A stretch of DNA of 64,000 nt, from the NCBI GenBank assembly GCA_037962975.1, contig CM075676.1, positions 93,194,001-93,258,000 of the forward strand, in the 5' to 3' direction. The position numbers and the translations under genes were made by a program. The notes under the pieces are model-generated. The model was not told where the DNA came from and did no database searches. It saw only the letters and a program-made list of their open reading frames with translations. Positions 12,403-23,840 of this stretch are shown here, piece by piece. Position 1 is the stretch's first letter; each line of letters starts with the position of its first letter. The stretch is from Clitoria ternatea. Taxonomy: Eukaryota > Streptophyta > Magnoliopsida > Fabales > Fabaceae.

Positions 12403-12555
12403 CGATGTGTTGGTCATGGGGCTGTAGGGATCCATGACTGTATAAATTCCTACCGATGTGTTGGTCATGGGGCTATAGGGATCCATGACTGTATAAATTC
12501 CTACCGATGTGTTGGTCATGGGGCTGTAGGGATCCATGACTGTATTAATTCCTAC
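12403..12555 (+). repeat. 51-bp tandem repeat, three copies
   Basis: Units start at 12403, 12454 and 12505, each beginning cgatgtgttggtcatggggc. They are nearly identical, differing at one or two positions each. Confidence 0.9.
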
Positions 12556-13261
12556 CGATGTCTCTATGAGACCTTTTACTGCAGTATTCCCACTAAACCA
12601 AATGGATCCAGCATGACATCATTTGACTAATTAAAGACTTAATAATTATAAATGGACTTGTTTGGCATATTCATCATAACATTATGTTTTGTTGATTGTG
12701 TCTGTGCAATTTTATTTATTTTATATTTATTCTATATTCTGTCTCACTCTTACATTAAATTTTACAGTGAATGCTACGCAGAATGAAGAGTGATGCCCTG
12801 ATTGATGCCTATATGAATTACTACTTGGACTTTGATTTTTATTTATATTTAATGGGTTGTAATAAATATAACGTATCATGTACTGTTATCATTCTAAATC
12901 GTTTCCGCTATGCAAATATTTCATGAATTTTATTAATCACGACTAATATGCATGATAATATTCCGCAATTATCGAATTTTATGTGAACTCTGAGTTTAAC
13001 TTATGAATTTTAAATTGATCTTTCAAAAACGCGAAAAATTTATTCGGAAAATTACACGGGACGTTACATATATGTGGGTTAGTTGTTTTATGTTAACATA
13101 ATGATGTTATTTGTAAATCATTTTAATGCAAAGAAAATGCAATTCAATAAATCAATGCATAATAATTTTAAACATAATTAATATAATGGATTGATATTAA
13201 AGTGATACACCACAGTGATAGAAAAAGTGTGTTAAAGACACAAAGTCTTCATTCATCCTTA

Positions 13262-13587
13262 ATAAACTAAAAGTAAAACAACACATGTGCCAAACGAAGA
13301 GGATTTAAAGTACACCTTGTCCCCAAAATACACCAATGCATGAGAAATAACAAGTTAAACGTTAACCATACACACATGTGTCCTAAATAGTTGCAATTAT
13401 CCTGCTTATAATTAATAACAAGTCAAACTACACATGTGCCAAAAAAATAAAATACCCTGTTTGGGACACATGTGTGTATGGAAAACCTTTAACTTGTTAT
13501 TTCATGTGCATTGGTGCATTATGGGGATAAGGTATGCTCTAATGTCTTCTTAATTAACACACGTGCAATTTAACTTTTACGTTTAGG
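13262..13587. mobile_element. Foldback MITE with ~120-bp inverted arms
   Basis: The left arm (about 13262-13386) and right arm (about 13462-13587) are imperfect inverted copies. For example, the left arm's ccatacacacatgtgtcc matches the complement of the right arm's gacacatgtgtgtatgg, and aataacaagttaaa matches the complement of tttaacttgttatt. The spacer is about 75 bp. There is no coding capacity. The target duplication is unclear, so the superfamily is not assigned. Confidence 0.7.
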
Positions 13588-13643
13588 GATAAGTGATAGC
13601 CTTGTGGTCGTAATACACATTTTACATTAGTATAATATACATA

Positions 13644-14238
13644 CGATCCAGTGTGCATACCGGTCCCTAATGGCAAGCGACACTGGTCAGTGTAGAAACA
13701 TGAAAAATGCCTAGTCAAAACCTAAGCAGTGGACAAAGTGCACCAAAAACCATTGTAATCATTAAGTCTCAATACGGATTTACGAGTATGACCCCAGTTA
13801 AGAACAATGACGTCTAAGTGTAAGTCGGATAAGTATGGGTAGCTTGTCCTTGTAAAGACTGTAGCTATTGTTTACTGGCAAGAAGGTCAAATCATCTTAT
13901 ACATTCAGGTAGGTTCTATAAATATAACTCATTTATTAATTTACAACAGATTTTACAATACTTAGAAAACCTCCGTAATCATTATATTTCCTATAATAAC
14001 CGTACTCACTTAATCATCAGAGCCCCTTTTGTAGGTGCACCACTGGTGTGTCCCATTCACCACGGTTACAATTGACTCAGAACCTTACCTTAATGTGAAG
14101 AGCACAGAGTTCCCATTGGACTTGTGTGTATAACACCAGACTCCACTGAGATGGTGTAAAATAGAGAGAAAATGAAATAGTAGCTTTTAACACCGATTGT
14201 GCAAGGAATATTCTAGACCCCTTACACTAGTCAGATCA
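13644..14238 (+). repeat. 5' LTR of the Tat element
   Basis: Matches 24318-24334 plus 27163-27744 over about 595 bp, with numerous substitutions. The expected TG start has become CG (13644-13645). It ends in ...AGATCA at 14238. A primer-binding-like TTGGCTCCCTC follows at 14239. Confidence 0.85.
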
Positions 14239-14650
14239 TTGGCTCCCTCATCGCAATGAAGAACAAGACATGGAGCACAATAGGAGGAATGGAACTCTAG
14301 AGGGCCACGTTCAGAATGTGGCCTGAACTTTGGAGTACGGTACCGAAATAGTTAAAACTTCGGGCACAGAGCAGACCCAAGGAAGAGTGTAAGCTATACT
14401 ACATCCCGACCCCCGGGATGAGATCATTAGACAACTTTGGTTAGAGGTTTAGGAATTAAGAAGGAGTACAGAGGCAAGTGAAAATACAGATGGAAACCGG
14501 AGGCAACACAAATCTCTTCACACCTAGGATTATTCACAGGCTTAGACTTATGATGAGCAGGAGTCCATGTACCGAACTGAAGATTTGAACAGCCAGGGGA
14601 GGCCCTTGTAGCAAGCCAGGGGATGAGAATATCGGTTTAGGATCCCTTTC

Positions 14651-15850
14651 ATGAGAAGGTTGATGAATGTTCCTATTTCGAGGCACCTACAGATTTCACA
14701 ACTGTTATCAATAGGGAAGTACATTGGAGAAACTAACCCGAGGTGCCACCTGGACGCTTATGTAAATGAATCACTCTTTCTAGGAGCTAAGAATGATGTG
14801 ATGTATAGGATGTTTTCCAGAATGTTATCTGTTGAAGCGCTATGATGGTTTAAAAGCCTGCCATCAGGGTCCATAGACTCTTGGGATGACATGGCTCTTA
14901 TTTTTTTGTAACACTTTATGGTTTCAAGGGATGTCCCAAGAACGTCTCGCACTTTGACTAAATCCCACTGAGTAGAATATGGAGGTACTTATGGCAGAAT
15001 AGGCCAATCTAGTCTTTCAAAATAAAGTGATAGGTGGAACTGCCATTAAACGACTTATTAGTAGATTAATAGATCACTTCGGAATGGCATATACATCACA
15101 CATCTTGGATTATAGATTAAGCATGGGGCAAATGAAAGTCTGAGAGATTTTTTGAAGAGGTTCTACAAAGAGGCCATTCTTGTACCAGGATTGATGGAAC
15201 AGATCTAACTGCATATTGCGGTTGAGGCCCTTTAACCGTAATCCCCTTTTACTTTGTCTCTAGCAAAGGGAGCCCCCTAAACGTTTAAGGAATTTAGGAG
15301 GAAGACGGCTAAGTATATAAGAAGGAAAATGCATTTTGCTGCAGCTAAGAGGAAAACCCCAGTTTCTAAAGAGAGGATCCTTGCTCAGGAGAAGAAATGC
15401 CCGAAGTTTGAGCATAGAGGTCACAACTAGGATACACCCCTGAGACAGAAGGAATGCCTGAGTGTTAATTTCACTTAGTATACTCCTTTAGCAGTGCGAC
15501 CAGGGTAGATTCTGAGAGAAAGAGGCTTGAAAGGGTTGATGGTGTACGAAGTAAAGAAGCCCATGTAGATAAGAAGACTGAGAAACCCCAATAAATACTA
15601 TGAATTTCATGAGCATACCAATCATAGTACCGATGAATGCCAGCAGTTGAAAGAGGCAATTAAAACCTTGATTAGAGAGAGAAAACTGAAACAATACCTC
15701 TTCAAGCAGTGAGTATATAGAGAGCTGGAGAAGAAAACACCTCAGAGAAGAGAGCACGGTCCGGGAGGAGAGGAAGAAGCTCAAAGCTCTAAAAAACCAG
15801 CATTAGACAAAGGCAAGGCCGTTGTGGATAACATAAAGGAGGATGAAGAT
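14651..15850 (+). pseudogene. Tat gag remnant
   Basis: Broken plus-strand frames. One reads P(R)CHLDAYVNESLFLGAKNDVMYRMFSRMLSVEAL, a stop, then WFKSLPSGSIDSWDDMALIFL. This is the retrotransposon gag pattern in which a DHLxxY segment is followed by AxxWFxxLPxxSIxSWxxL. Later at about 15370-15445 comes a degraded Cys/His stretch, and a lysine-rich region with many stops follows. gag would form the virus-like particle. The copy is non-functional. Confidence 0.75.
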
Positions 15851-15958
15851 GATTAGATGAAGCGCCCAGGTTTAGGGAGGAAAGATGTGATTGATATAAT
15901 TGCAGGAGATTTTGCTAGAGGAGAAGTATCCAACACCACCTAAAAGAATCATCTGAGG

Positions 15959-16504
15959 ATGATAATGTCCATACAGACAAAGGTAGACAATCGACCATAC
16001 CGAGGTGAAGTCCAAACCTCACCCCTTGTGTTTTCAGATGATGACTATGGTCCTACCATTCCAGGAGGAGACGATGCAGCAGTTATTAAAGCTGTGGTTG
16101 CAAATAAAACAATTCAGAGGATGCTGGTAGACCAAGGAAGTTCCTGCGATGTAATCTTCTATGAGTTCTATAAGAAAATGGGATTGTCAGATTTTGATCT
16201 ACAACCTTATGCACAGGATTGAACTACGTTCAATGGAGTGAAACAACCTACAGAGGGCTATTTAGATACAAGACTGACATTCGAAGGAGAACCAGGGTCC
16301 AGGACGGTTTGGACTCGTGTTTTAGTGATTGATGTGAAATCGTCTTTCAATGGGATCCTAGGAAGGCCCTCCCTAAATACATTGGAAACTGTGGTTTCAA
16401 TACTATTCTTGCTAATAAAATTCATTGACAAAGATAACCAAGTGTCTTTCATCAGGGGGACCGATAGATGGCAAGGTTTAGTTATAACCTTTGTGTCCAA
16501 ATGA
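15959..16504 (+). pseudogene. Tat protease remnant
   Basis: Contains RMLVDQGSSCDVIFYEFYKKMG, corresponding to the retropepsin active-site segment VDGGSSxxVI. The glycine after the catalytic Asp is Gln here, which would be damaging. Then comes a stop at 16220, and the frame continues through GRPSLN (about 16354), matching the downstream ILGRPxLN motif of plant Ty3 proteases. Confidence 0.8.
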
Positions 16505-16703
16505 CTAAGGTAGAGGAGTCAATTAAGAGAAAACGATTAAATGACGGGGGAATGGTACTAGGGTCAGTAAATTTAATTGACTTGGATCCCGGGGAGGAGC
16601 TAACAACTGATTCAGTGAACCCTCAAGAGCCCACACCAGAAGGAGGAATCAAAACAATTCCCCTCGAGGAAGACCCCGACAGAACTACTAGGATTAAGAT
16701 TGT

Positions 16704-18026
16704 TTGGAAGCCAGTATAGAAGAACAGTTAGTGAAACTGTTGAGAGAATTCAAGCATTTATTTGCTTGGACCGCGACGAACATGCCCGGTATCGACCTAA
16801 ATTTCTGTTGTCATAAGCTGGTGGTATATATGGAGTCAAGGGCGGTTTCTCAAAAGAGGAGACAATTAGGTCCCGAGAAATACCAGACGGCATGTGAACA
16901 AACCGAAGAACTATTGAAGGTTGGATTTATTAGGGAAGTGCAATACTCTTCTTGGGTTTCCAATGTAGTAATGGTAAAGAAGGCTAATGACAAATGACGG
17001 ATGTGCACATACTTTATAAATTTGAATAAATGTTGTCCAAAAGACCTGTACCCATTACCAAGTATCGATCAGATGGTAGATGACTCTTTAGGGTACTAGT
17101 TCTTATCTTTTATGGATGCATACTCCGGTTATAATTAGATACTGATATGGAAGGACAATGAGGAGAAAACAATATTTGTAAATGATTGATCTGATCTAGA
17201 TACCGGCGTATGGGCTAGAGGGTAATTTCACTCGATCTCACTCGCTTATCAGTGTTGTAGGTAAACCTTCAGACTGTTAGCCTGTATCAGATGCCTTTCT
17301 ATACCAGAAGTCCAGGTCAGCACTATGCACACCAGAAAGCATCTGTGTTAAACGACAAACAATACAAGGTACAGTCGCAGGGGAACGTTCGCAGGCGACA
17401 CGGAGGCACCCATGTCATGTGTCAGAATTGTACTGACACATTGTATGAATGGTCCCCAACCCTAAAAGTCTCTCTATTCTCCACATACATGCGTATAAAT
17501 ACCCATATTCTTACAACTCTGGTACATTAGACTCATTCTCGAATTTATGCCTCAGAAACCTTGAATTCCTTTTCTGGTTACTGACTTGAGCATCGGAGAA
17601 TCTTCGCAGGTGACACCATCTTTTGCCCCTCGTCAATGTGAAAGCTTGGTTTGAAGGATCTCTAGGACATCAAGACCTTTACTTCCCACTAAGATAAAGG
17701 ACATAATACCGGATCCCTACTGGACCGCTATATAAATCACTTAGAGCAAAGAACATTTATGGCTAGTCCCACACCAAATCCTTGACCCCGGTTCAGATTA
17801 GTTCAATGATAAAGGAGTCTTCTATTACACAGTCATGTTGTTTGGACTCAAAAACGCTGGAGTTACTTATCAGAGAATGACGAATAGGGTGTTTGAAGAG
17901 ATGCGATCCAAAATAGTTAAAGTATATGTTGATGACATAATTGCCAAAACCCCGACTGGGGGAGACCATGTCAAAGATTTAAGGAGGATTTTCCAGAGAG
18001 TCCAAATGTACAATATACGCCATTAA
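16704..18026 (+). pseudogene. Tat reverse transcriptase, split by a solo LTR
   Basis: The first part covers the acidic linker and RT entry (SIEEQLVKLLREFKHLFAW, then GFIREVQYSSWVSNVVMVKK) and the FMDAYSGYN segment at about 17110-17140. The coding sequence is then interrupted by the solo LTR at 17187-17805. The second part resumes with KGVFYYTVMLFGLKNAGVTY, and the catalytic motif KVYVDDIIAK lies at about 17920-17950. Without the LTR and one copy of its ATGAT duplication the two parts are in one frame. Several stop codons (for example at 16995 and 17098) kill the gene independently of the insertion. Confidence 0.85.
17187..17805 (+). mobile_element. Solo LTR nested in the Tat RT gene
   Basis: Starts TGATCTGATCTAGATACCGG and ends ...GGTTCAGATTAGTTCA. 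It is flanked by a perfect 5-bp duplication, ATGAT (17182-17186 and 17806-17810). Its 3' portion, including gagaatcttcgcaggtgaca, matches the complement of 57344-58144, so both are LTRs of one family. A leader-like TATAAATACCC lies near 17493. Confidence 0.9.
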
Positions 18027-18493
18027 AGTGTACTTTTGTAGTCCCTGCAGAACGATTCTTGGGATTTATGTTGACCCAGAGGGGGATTGAGGTAAATTCA
18101 GACAAGTATAAGGTGATCAAGAAGCTCTGAAGTCCAACTAGCATAAGAGAAGTTCAAACCCTAAATAGGAAAGTCGCAACGCTATCCTGGTTCATGCCCA
18201 AAATAGCACATCAGTCCCTACCATTGTACAAAATTTTGAAGAAAAATACAAAGTTTGAATAGGGAGAAGAGCAGGAAAATGTTTTTCAAAGTCTAAAAGA
18301 GGTACTTGCAAATCCCCTAGTGTTGACAAAGCCAGACCCCGGTGAGCAGTTGTTCTTGTATTTTTCAGTATCAGATGAGGCTTTGGGTGAGGTTCTGGTG
18401 AAAGGGACCATCGAAGGACAGAGACTAGTATACTTCGTTTGGAAAGTGCTTTAAGGTTCCAAAAACCGATATCAGAAGCTTGAAAAGGCTGGT

Positions 18494-19202
18494 TTGGCCT
18501 TAGTGTGGTCATCTCGGCGGTTGAGACAATACTTTCATGCCCTCCCCATTGTTGTCAGAACCAATCTTCCACTACGAGCGGTTTTCCACAAGCTAGATTT
18601 AGCAGGAAGAATAATTAAGTGGGTTATTGAGCTTTTAGAGTTCAATATCTCCTATGAGTCAAGGACAACCATAAAAGCCTAAGTCTTGGTAGAATTCATA
18701 ACAAAGTTGACTGGAGAAACACCCACGCCATTGTGAGAGCATTGGGTCATTTACGTTGACGGATCCTCAAATTCAAAAAGATGTGGAACCGGTGTCATTG
18801 TCGAGAGTGAAGATGGAGTAAGCATGGAGATTTCTCTCAGAGTATGAAGCCTGTTTGGCAGGGTTGAAAGCGGCTTTGGATGTAGGAGCTCAGACCATTG
18901 TGTTTTGTAGTGATTCATAGCTAGTAATCTTGCAGATTAATAGAAGTTATTAGGCCAAAGAATCGTTGTTACAGCAATATTTGGCTAAGGTAAAAGAGTT
19001 AGGAGAAAAACTCAAAGAATTAGAGTACAAGCATGTACCAAGAGAAGACAATGTGCGAGCCGATGTTTTATCTCGATTGGCAAGCACCAAAAAGGTAGCT
19101 TCCACCACTACGGTCATTCAAAGCACCTTAGCAACCCCAAGTATATCGGCTCCAACCAGAATCTACGCTATCCAATCCAAAGCTTATCCTAATGACTCCT
19201 AG
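18494..19202 (+). pseudogene. Tat dual RNase H region
   Basis: The first, RT-linked RNase H tail reads WSSRRLRQYFHALPIVVRTN and LDLAGRIIKWVIELLEFNIS. The second, Tat-specific RNase H follows at about 18740 with HWVIYVDGSSNS (catalytic Asp in VDGSS) and ends near 19060 with HVPREDNVRADVLSRLAST, the usual C-terminal signature (ExNxxADxLSxLA). Stops at 18680, 18736 and 18919 among others break the frame. A dual RNase H places the element in the Tat lineage. Confidence 0.85.
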
Positions 19203-19399
19203 ATGGTTACGTTCATCCGGTATATGATGAGTGGACAACTTCCAACAGATCCACTTGAAAAGAAAAAATTAAAGAAAAAATTACCAAACTTCATTCTAGT
19301 TGATGGAAGTTTATTTTGGAGAGGAATATCAGCTCCTTACTTGAAATGTATGAACGAAGTAGAAGTGAAGAAGGTAATGGCCGAAGTATAGCAGGGAAC

Positions 19400-20971
19400 G
19401 TGTGGTCACCACTACGGTGGAAAGAGTTTAGCAAGGAAGATATTATGAGCAGGATATTGGTGGCCCATACTAACCAAAGACGTCATTGAATATGTTAAGA
19501 GGTGTGATGCTTTCCAACAGAATAATAATGAGCACCACGCCCCGACGGAAGAACTGTTAATGTCAGCTGTCCCCTAGCCTTTTCACCAGTGAGGTATGGA
19601 TGTCAACGGGGCGGGGCAGGGTGGGCACGAGTACCTTTTTCCCGCTACACGTGCCTGCGGATAAAAATAAAACTCGTGCTCGACCGTTACCTACACATGT
19701 ACCCGTTTTACGGGTTTTTTTCAGGTAGTTACTATCCGCAAATATCCACGAGCATCTAATTAAAATGGAAAATGAAAAATAAAAATATTAAAAACATTAA
19801 ACTGAATTGTAAATTAAATATCTAGCATCACACATTTTTTTTAATTTGAAGGTATAAATCTATGTAATATTAATATATATTAGAAACAGAATGTCTGGCT
19901 AACTAAAAAATTAAAATATAATATCAGAGATAATCTAAAACAAAAATATAAATAAGCAAATACCTTAAAAGTACACGTTAGTAAATAAAAAATATTAAAT
20001 AAAAGGTACAAAAAGTCCTATTAAATACAATTATATATTAATAATAGAAAAAGTATTTATGTAATTTTATATATACGGGTACCCGTGGGTACGGATACCA
20101 TTATATTCGTACTCGTGCCCATTCCTTAATGGGTAGTACAAAACCCGCCTTTGTTCTTCCACGGGTACCCATACCCGCGGGTTTTTATACCCGTAACGGG
20201 TTTTTATCCGCAGGTATCCACAAGTACGAATATTTTTAACATCCCTAGTCAAGTACTTGATCATCAGAGTTAACTATTTTACGGAGTGGATAGAAGCAAA
20301 AGCAGTAGTGCACATAACATTTGGCCGGACTCGTCGGTTCCTTTATGAAAATGTTATCACTCGATTTGGCATTTTTGGGCGGGTTGTAACCGACAATAGG
20401 ACCCAATTTACAGACTCCAAGTTCATAAGCCTCCTCGAAGGGCTCTAAATTCTACAAGTACTTTCATCTGTCAAACACCCTCAGACTAATGGGCTAGTTG
20501 ATGTGGCAAATAGAGATCCTGAAGGGACTAAAGAAGTGGCTCAGAGATGCAAAAGGAGAGTGGACAAATGAATTGTGCCACATCCTTTGGGCTTACCGTA
20601 CCATGCCCTACTCATTTACAGGAGAAACTCTATTTTGGTTAGTATATGGAGTGGACGTAGTTATACCAATTGAAATCAACCAGATTTCTCTAAGGGTTCA
20701 ACAATTTAATGAGGAAGACAATGGACCAGGGATGAAGAATGAGTTGGACTCACTACACGAGGTAAGGGAAACAATGTTTATCTGGGATCAGACTATTAAG
20801 GCTAAAGCCGCATCGCGATGCAACATGAAGGTCCAGAAGCAAAGGTTCAATGTTGGTGATCTAGTCTTAAGGAAAGCCTCGGTAGGAAACCATTTTGCGC
20901 ATCAAGGAAAACTCGCACCTACATGGGAAGACCCATACCGAGTGAATGACGTCACCTCAGGAAGAGCCTAA
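19400..20971 (+). pseudogene. Tat integrase, interrupted by a MITE
   Basis: The HHCC zinc-binding region is visible at about 19400-19560 (GHHYGGKSLARK, then WWP and RCDAFQQ). The core begins GMDV at about 19594, is broken by foreign sequence to about 20247, and resumes with VKYLIIRVNYFTEWIEAKAV. It continues through the catalytic-Asp segment VVTDNRTQFTDSKF (about 20386) and SVKHPQTNGLVDVANREIL, where the usual Glu of GxxExxN is an Asp. The C-terminal part at 20498-20971 (ILWAYRTMPYSFTGETLFWLVYG) is open. Non-functional. Confidence 0.85.
19597..20247. mobile_element. MITE with GGGTACCC-rich ends, probably hAT-type
   Basis: About 650 bp with no coding capacity. The ends are imperfect inverted repeats: ggatgtcaacggggcggggc on the left, and the complement of ttttaacatccctag on the right, each followed by clusters of acgggtacccgt-like sequence. 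The middle is AT-rich. It sits between the GMDV and VKYL segments of integrase. I could not define an 8-bp target duplication, so hAT membership rests only on the TAGGGATGT-like terminus. Confidence 0.6.
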
Positions 20972-21239
20972 ATTTTAGAAACACTACAAGGTGAAGTGTT
21001 CAAAAACAAGTCAAATGTAAAGAATCTTTGCGTATATTATAGTTAACCGACATCATGAGTCATGCACTTTTTTCCCTACCTAGGTTTTTTCCCATAGGGT
21101 TTTACCTAGGAGGTTTTTAACGAGGCATGCAGTCGAGGTGCTCATTCAAAAATAAAAGCAGTTCGGATAATCATGATTGTCTTTTGTTTTTGATTTCCAA
21201 ATTACAGTTTTAAAAAGAATTTAGTGAAATTACGTTTGA

Positions 21240-21440
21240 AATAAAACCCCAGAGTGACTAGCAAGCCCCGAGAGTGATTATTAAATAAAATCAAACCCTA
21301 GAGTGATTGAAAAACCCAAAAGAGGTTAAAATAATTATAAACCCCGGAGTGACTGAAAAACCCTAGAGAGGTTAAAGTAATTATAAACCCCAACAAGGTT
21401 GTAAAAGTTAAGTTCCCAAGAGAGGTCTAAAACCCCAGAG
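21240..21440 (+). repeat. Short imperfect repeat after integrase
   Basis: Repeats of aaaccccagagtgactgaaa alternating with aaccctagagaggttaaagt, about 45 bp apart, in the untranslated stretch between integrase and the antisense gene. Confidence 0.7.
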
Positions 21441-21853
21441 TAGACAAAAGAGAATAGTACAGTTATTTAGTACCATGTTTTAAATTTTATACGATAATTA
21501 GAATCCAGATATCTTTTTAACTCTAATATCGGAAGCAATTGCAAAAGATAAATTTCTAAGTTACAAAGTCTACTTATAGATGATATCAATGATTCAAGAA
21601 ATAAGTCCGAAGTCATAAAGATTGGCAAATAAAGAGATATTATCATCTAAACATTCGCAAAAAAGAATGGGTGGCCACACCCCGACAAAAATAAAAAGGG
21701 GCACAAAGGCCAATTCAAAACAAGTCATCAAAATGGATAGAGTTCATATAATCTACAAAGCAAATAAGGAATTAGCTCAAGGGTCAACATGGCCGTCGTC
21801 GTCTACCTCCTCTTCATTCATGTGCCGCCACTTTCTTCCTCCTTACCGCGGTC

Positions 21854-23840
21854 CTATCCTTCCTCCTCATGCTCAGTCCCTTGATTATCTTCAGGAACCT
21901 GTTGTTGCATATCCTGGGGAGTGTCATCTTCACCAGTTGCTAGAGGAGTAAATTTAAAGGGTTTATCGGAGGGAATGAAGGCTTCACCGTTAACCTTGGT
22001 AACTAGCTCCCCATGATGAAATCTGTTGAAAATCCTAATTCCATTCAAGTTAAGATTGGTACCTCGGTTGTGGTAGACGACCTAACGAACTGCATGGCTA
22101 AAGGCATCCAAGGCGGCGTGAGTATAAAGCGCCATATCTGTGCAATATTTTGCCTGCTCATCTTGAACCGTAGTGGAGAGACCTTCATTCTTCTTTTTGA
22201 GGTCGGCCACTTGTTTCTTTAAATCGTTCACCTCTTGATGGAGTTGATCATTCTCCTTCTTCAGAGCCTCCTCAGATTTTTCTAAAGCTTGGTTGCTCTC
22301 ATTCAAAATTTTCAACCACTGATGAACCCAGCCTTGGTTGTCCAGGAGGTGGGCATTCTTCTCTTTTAACCGCTTTACCTCCCTCAGAGGACCTTCGAAG
22401 GTGGCAGAGTAGATGACAAAAAGGGTTGTTAGGTGACCCCACATCGCCGTCTCGAGGGAGAAGTGGATGTCATCAGCCTAAAGTCCTTATTTGAGCTAGA
22501 ATAAGAGAAAGAATTCAATTAAGAGGGATGACTCTTTCAATGAGTTCCTCAAGGGTGTCCTGGCCGATGTTCCTTAGAGGAACCTGTTTTGCTACTTCAT
22601 CCTCAGTGGTGATGCCTTTGCCTTTGTCAGAGTCCCCTTTCCCAGCAGAGGGTCTTCGGCTTCTTGCTTGGCCTTTCAGCGGCCTTTTGCTTTCCTCTCT
22701 TCTTAGAGGTGGCACTGGCCTCAACAACAATACTTCCCCCAGGGATTTGATGGAAAAGTGCCTTTTTCAATTGATGGGTGACCTTATTCTCACCAGAGGC
22801 GTCGGTGTTCACACCAGCCAGTAGTGTACGGAGGGATTCTAGAGCATCAGTACTCATGTTTCCTAAAAAGTAAAAACAACAAGAAATTAGAACCAGTGTA
22901 AGTGAAAACTTAAAGCCAAGATGAGTAGAAAAGGGTAAGTACCTAGGTGGGCAAGGTACTCTCTCCTCGTCTCTGTGGTACTAAGTAGAGCGTGGTATTT
23001 TAGGGGGAGCACCCCGGGAGATAATGTGCAGGGTGTCCACGACAACCTTGGATCCCTCGGAGAGTTGGCGATATTCCACTGTGTACGCCGTACTCTCAAG
23101 GAGAAAGTAGTTATGAGTCCAGCCAGTGTGGAACAAAAACCGGCCTTCATCGTCTCTCCAGAAAGGGGGATCGGTTCCACTGGCAAAAACTTTAAAAGTA
23201 TGAGTTCTTGAAGGAGACTCTTGTAGTCTTGGCAGAATCTACAAAGACCTCAAAGTTGACGATGTCACTCTAACACTGCAAGTTAACAAACCCCATTCCA
23301 GTGCACTACGACGCATCACCCGAGCAAACTGGAAAAAAGATGGCAACGGTCAGAGTGAAGCCCATGTGCCTGGCTAAGACTTTAAGAGAGAGGATGAGGG
23401 CCCATCCATTAGGGTGTAATTGGTTGGGGTCACTCCTCACAACAGAAGATCCAGCAACGTCCATGATAATGACGTGTTCTAAAAAGGGAACAGTCAGGTA
23501 AAAATCAGCGTCATCAGTATAGTAATGTACTATGCTGGAATCCGCATCTCGATTTGGAGACGAGAGCGGAAATGGAGATCAGGGTGAAGGAAATACAAAA
23601 AAAGGAGACGACTCTAAGTTAGGGGGCAAAGTTGTTTGGTTTGTTAAGTTAATATCCCCAGTGGCTCATTCTAACCCATCTGCGTATATCCGCTTGAGTA
23701 AACCACGGACCTTACCAAGGTACCTCAAGAGGCCAAGATATGGAAGGGTTAAAAATGATTTCTATGGAGCTATCTCCATCTTGGCCATTGTTAATAGAAA
23801 ATCAGACATCCTAAAAATGGAAGAAAAGAGGCCGGAATGA
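21854..23840 (-). pseudogene. Antisense extra gene of the Tat element, degraded
   Basis: Coding sequence lies on the strand opposite to gag-pol, between integrase and the 3' LTR, as known for extra antisense ORFs of plant Tat elements. The N-terminal part has LHPNGWALILS-like sequence (about 23420-23390). A middle part reads FKVFASGTDPPFWRDDEGRF and then FHTGWTHNYF (about 23190-23080), open but reached only after a one-base insertion at about 23198. A Lys-rich linker (KKRGKQKAAERPSKKPK) lies at about 22700. The C-terminal region (22444-22082) is an intact strong coiled coil with heptads such as LHQEVNDLKKQVADLKKKNE. The function of this protein family is unknown. Confidence 0.6.

Larger units (their letters stand above)
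8901..13068. mobile_element. 4.17-kb LTR-type element, probably a solo LTR
   Basis: It begins TGTAACATCC at 8901 and ends GGGACGTTACA at 13068, with TATAT directly on both sides (8896-8900 and 13069-13073). That is the 5-bp duplication left by LTR-retrotransposon integrase. I see no gag or pol homology and no second copy of the termini inside, so a single very long LTR fits best. A non-autonomous element is the alternative. It is packed with internal repeats, listed separately. The insertion target is AT-rich, so the TATAT match alone is weak, but termini and duplication agree. Confidence 0.65.

Noticed and set aside
12403..12555. CRISPR-like direct repeats
   Set aside because: The three 51-bp units abut with no spacers, and the DNA is a plant nuclear transposon; this is an ordinary tandem repeat.
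22528..22824. Plus-strand proteins in the region after integrase
   Set aside because: They are shadows of the minus-strand antisense gene, whose coiled coil and Lys-rich linker make sense as protein.
22887..23186. Minus-strand frame starting MPVEPIPLSGE
   Set aside because: The neighbouring frame (FKVFASGTDPPFWRDDEGRF) gives the sensible protein; this one is an out-of-frame reading of the same DNA.
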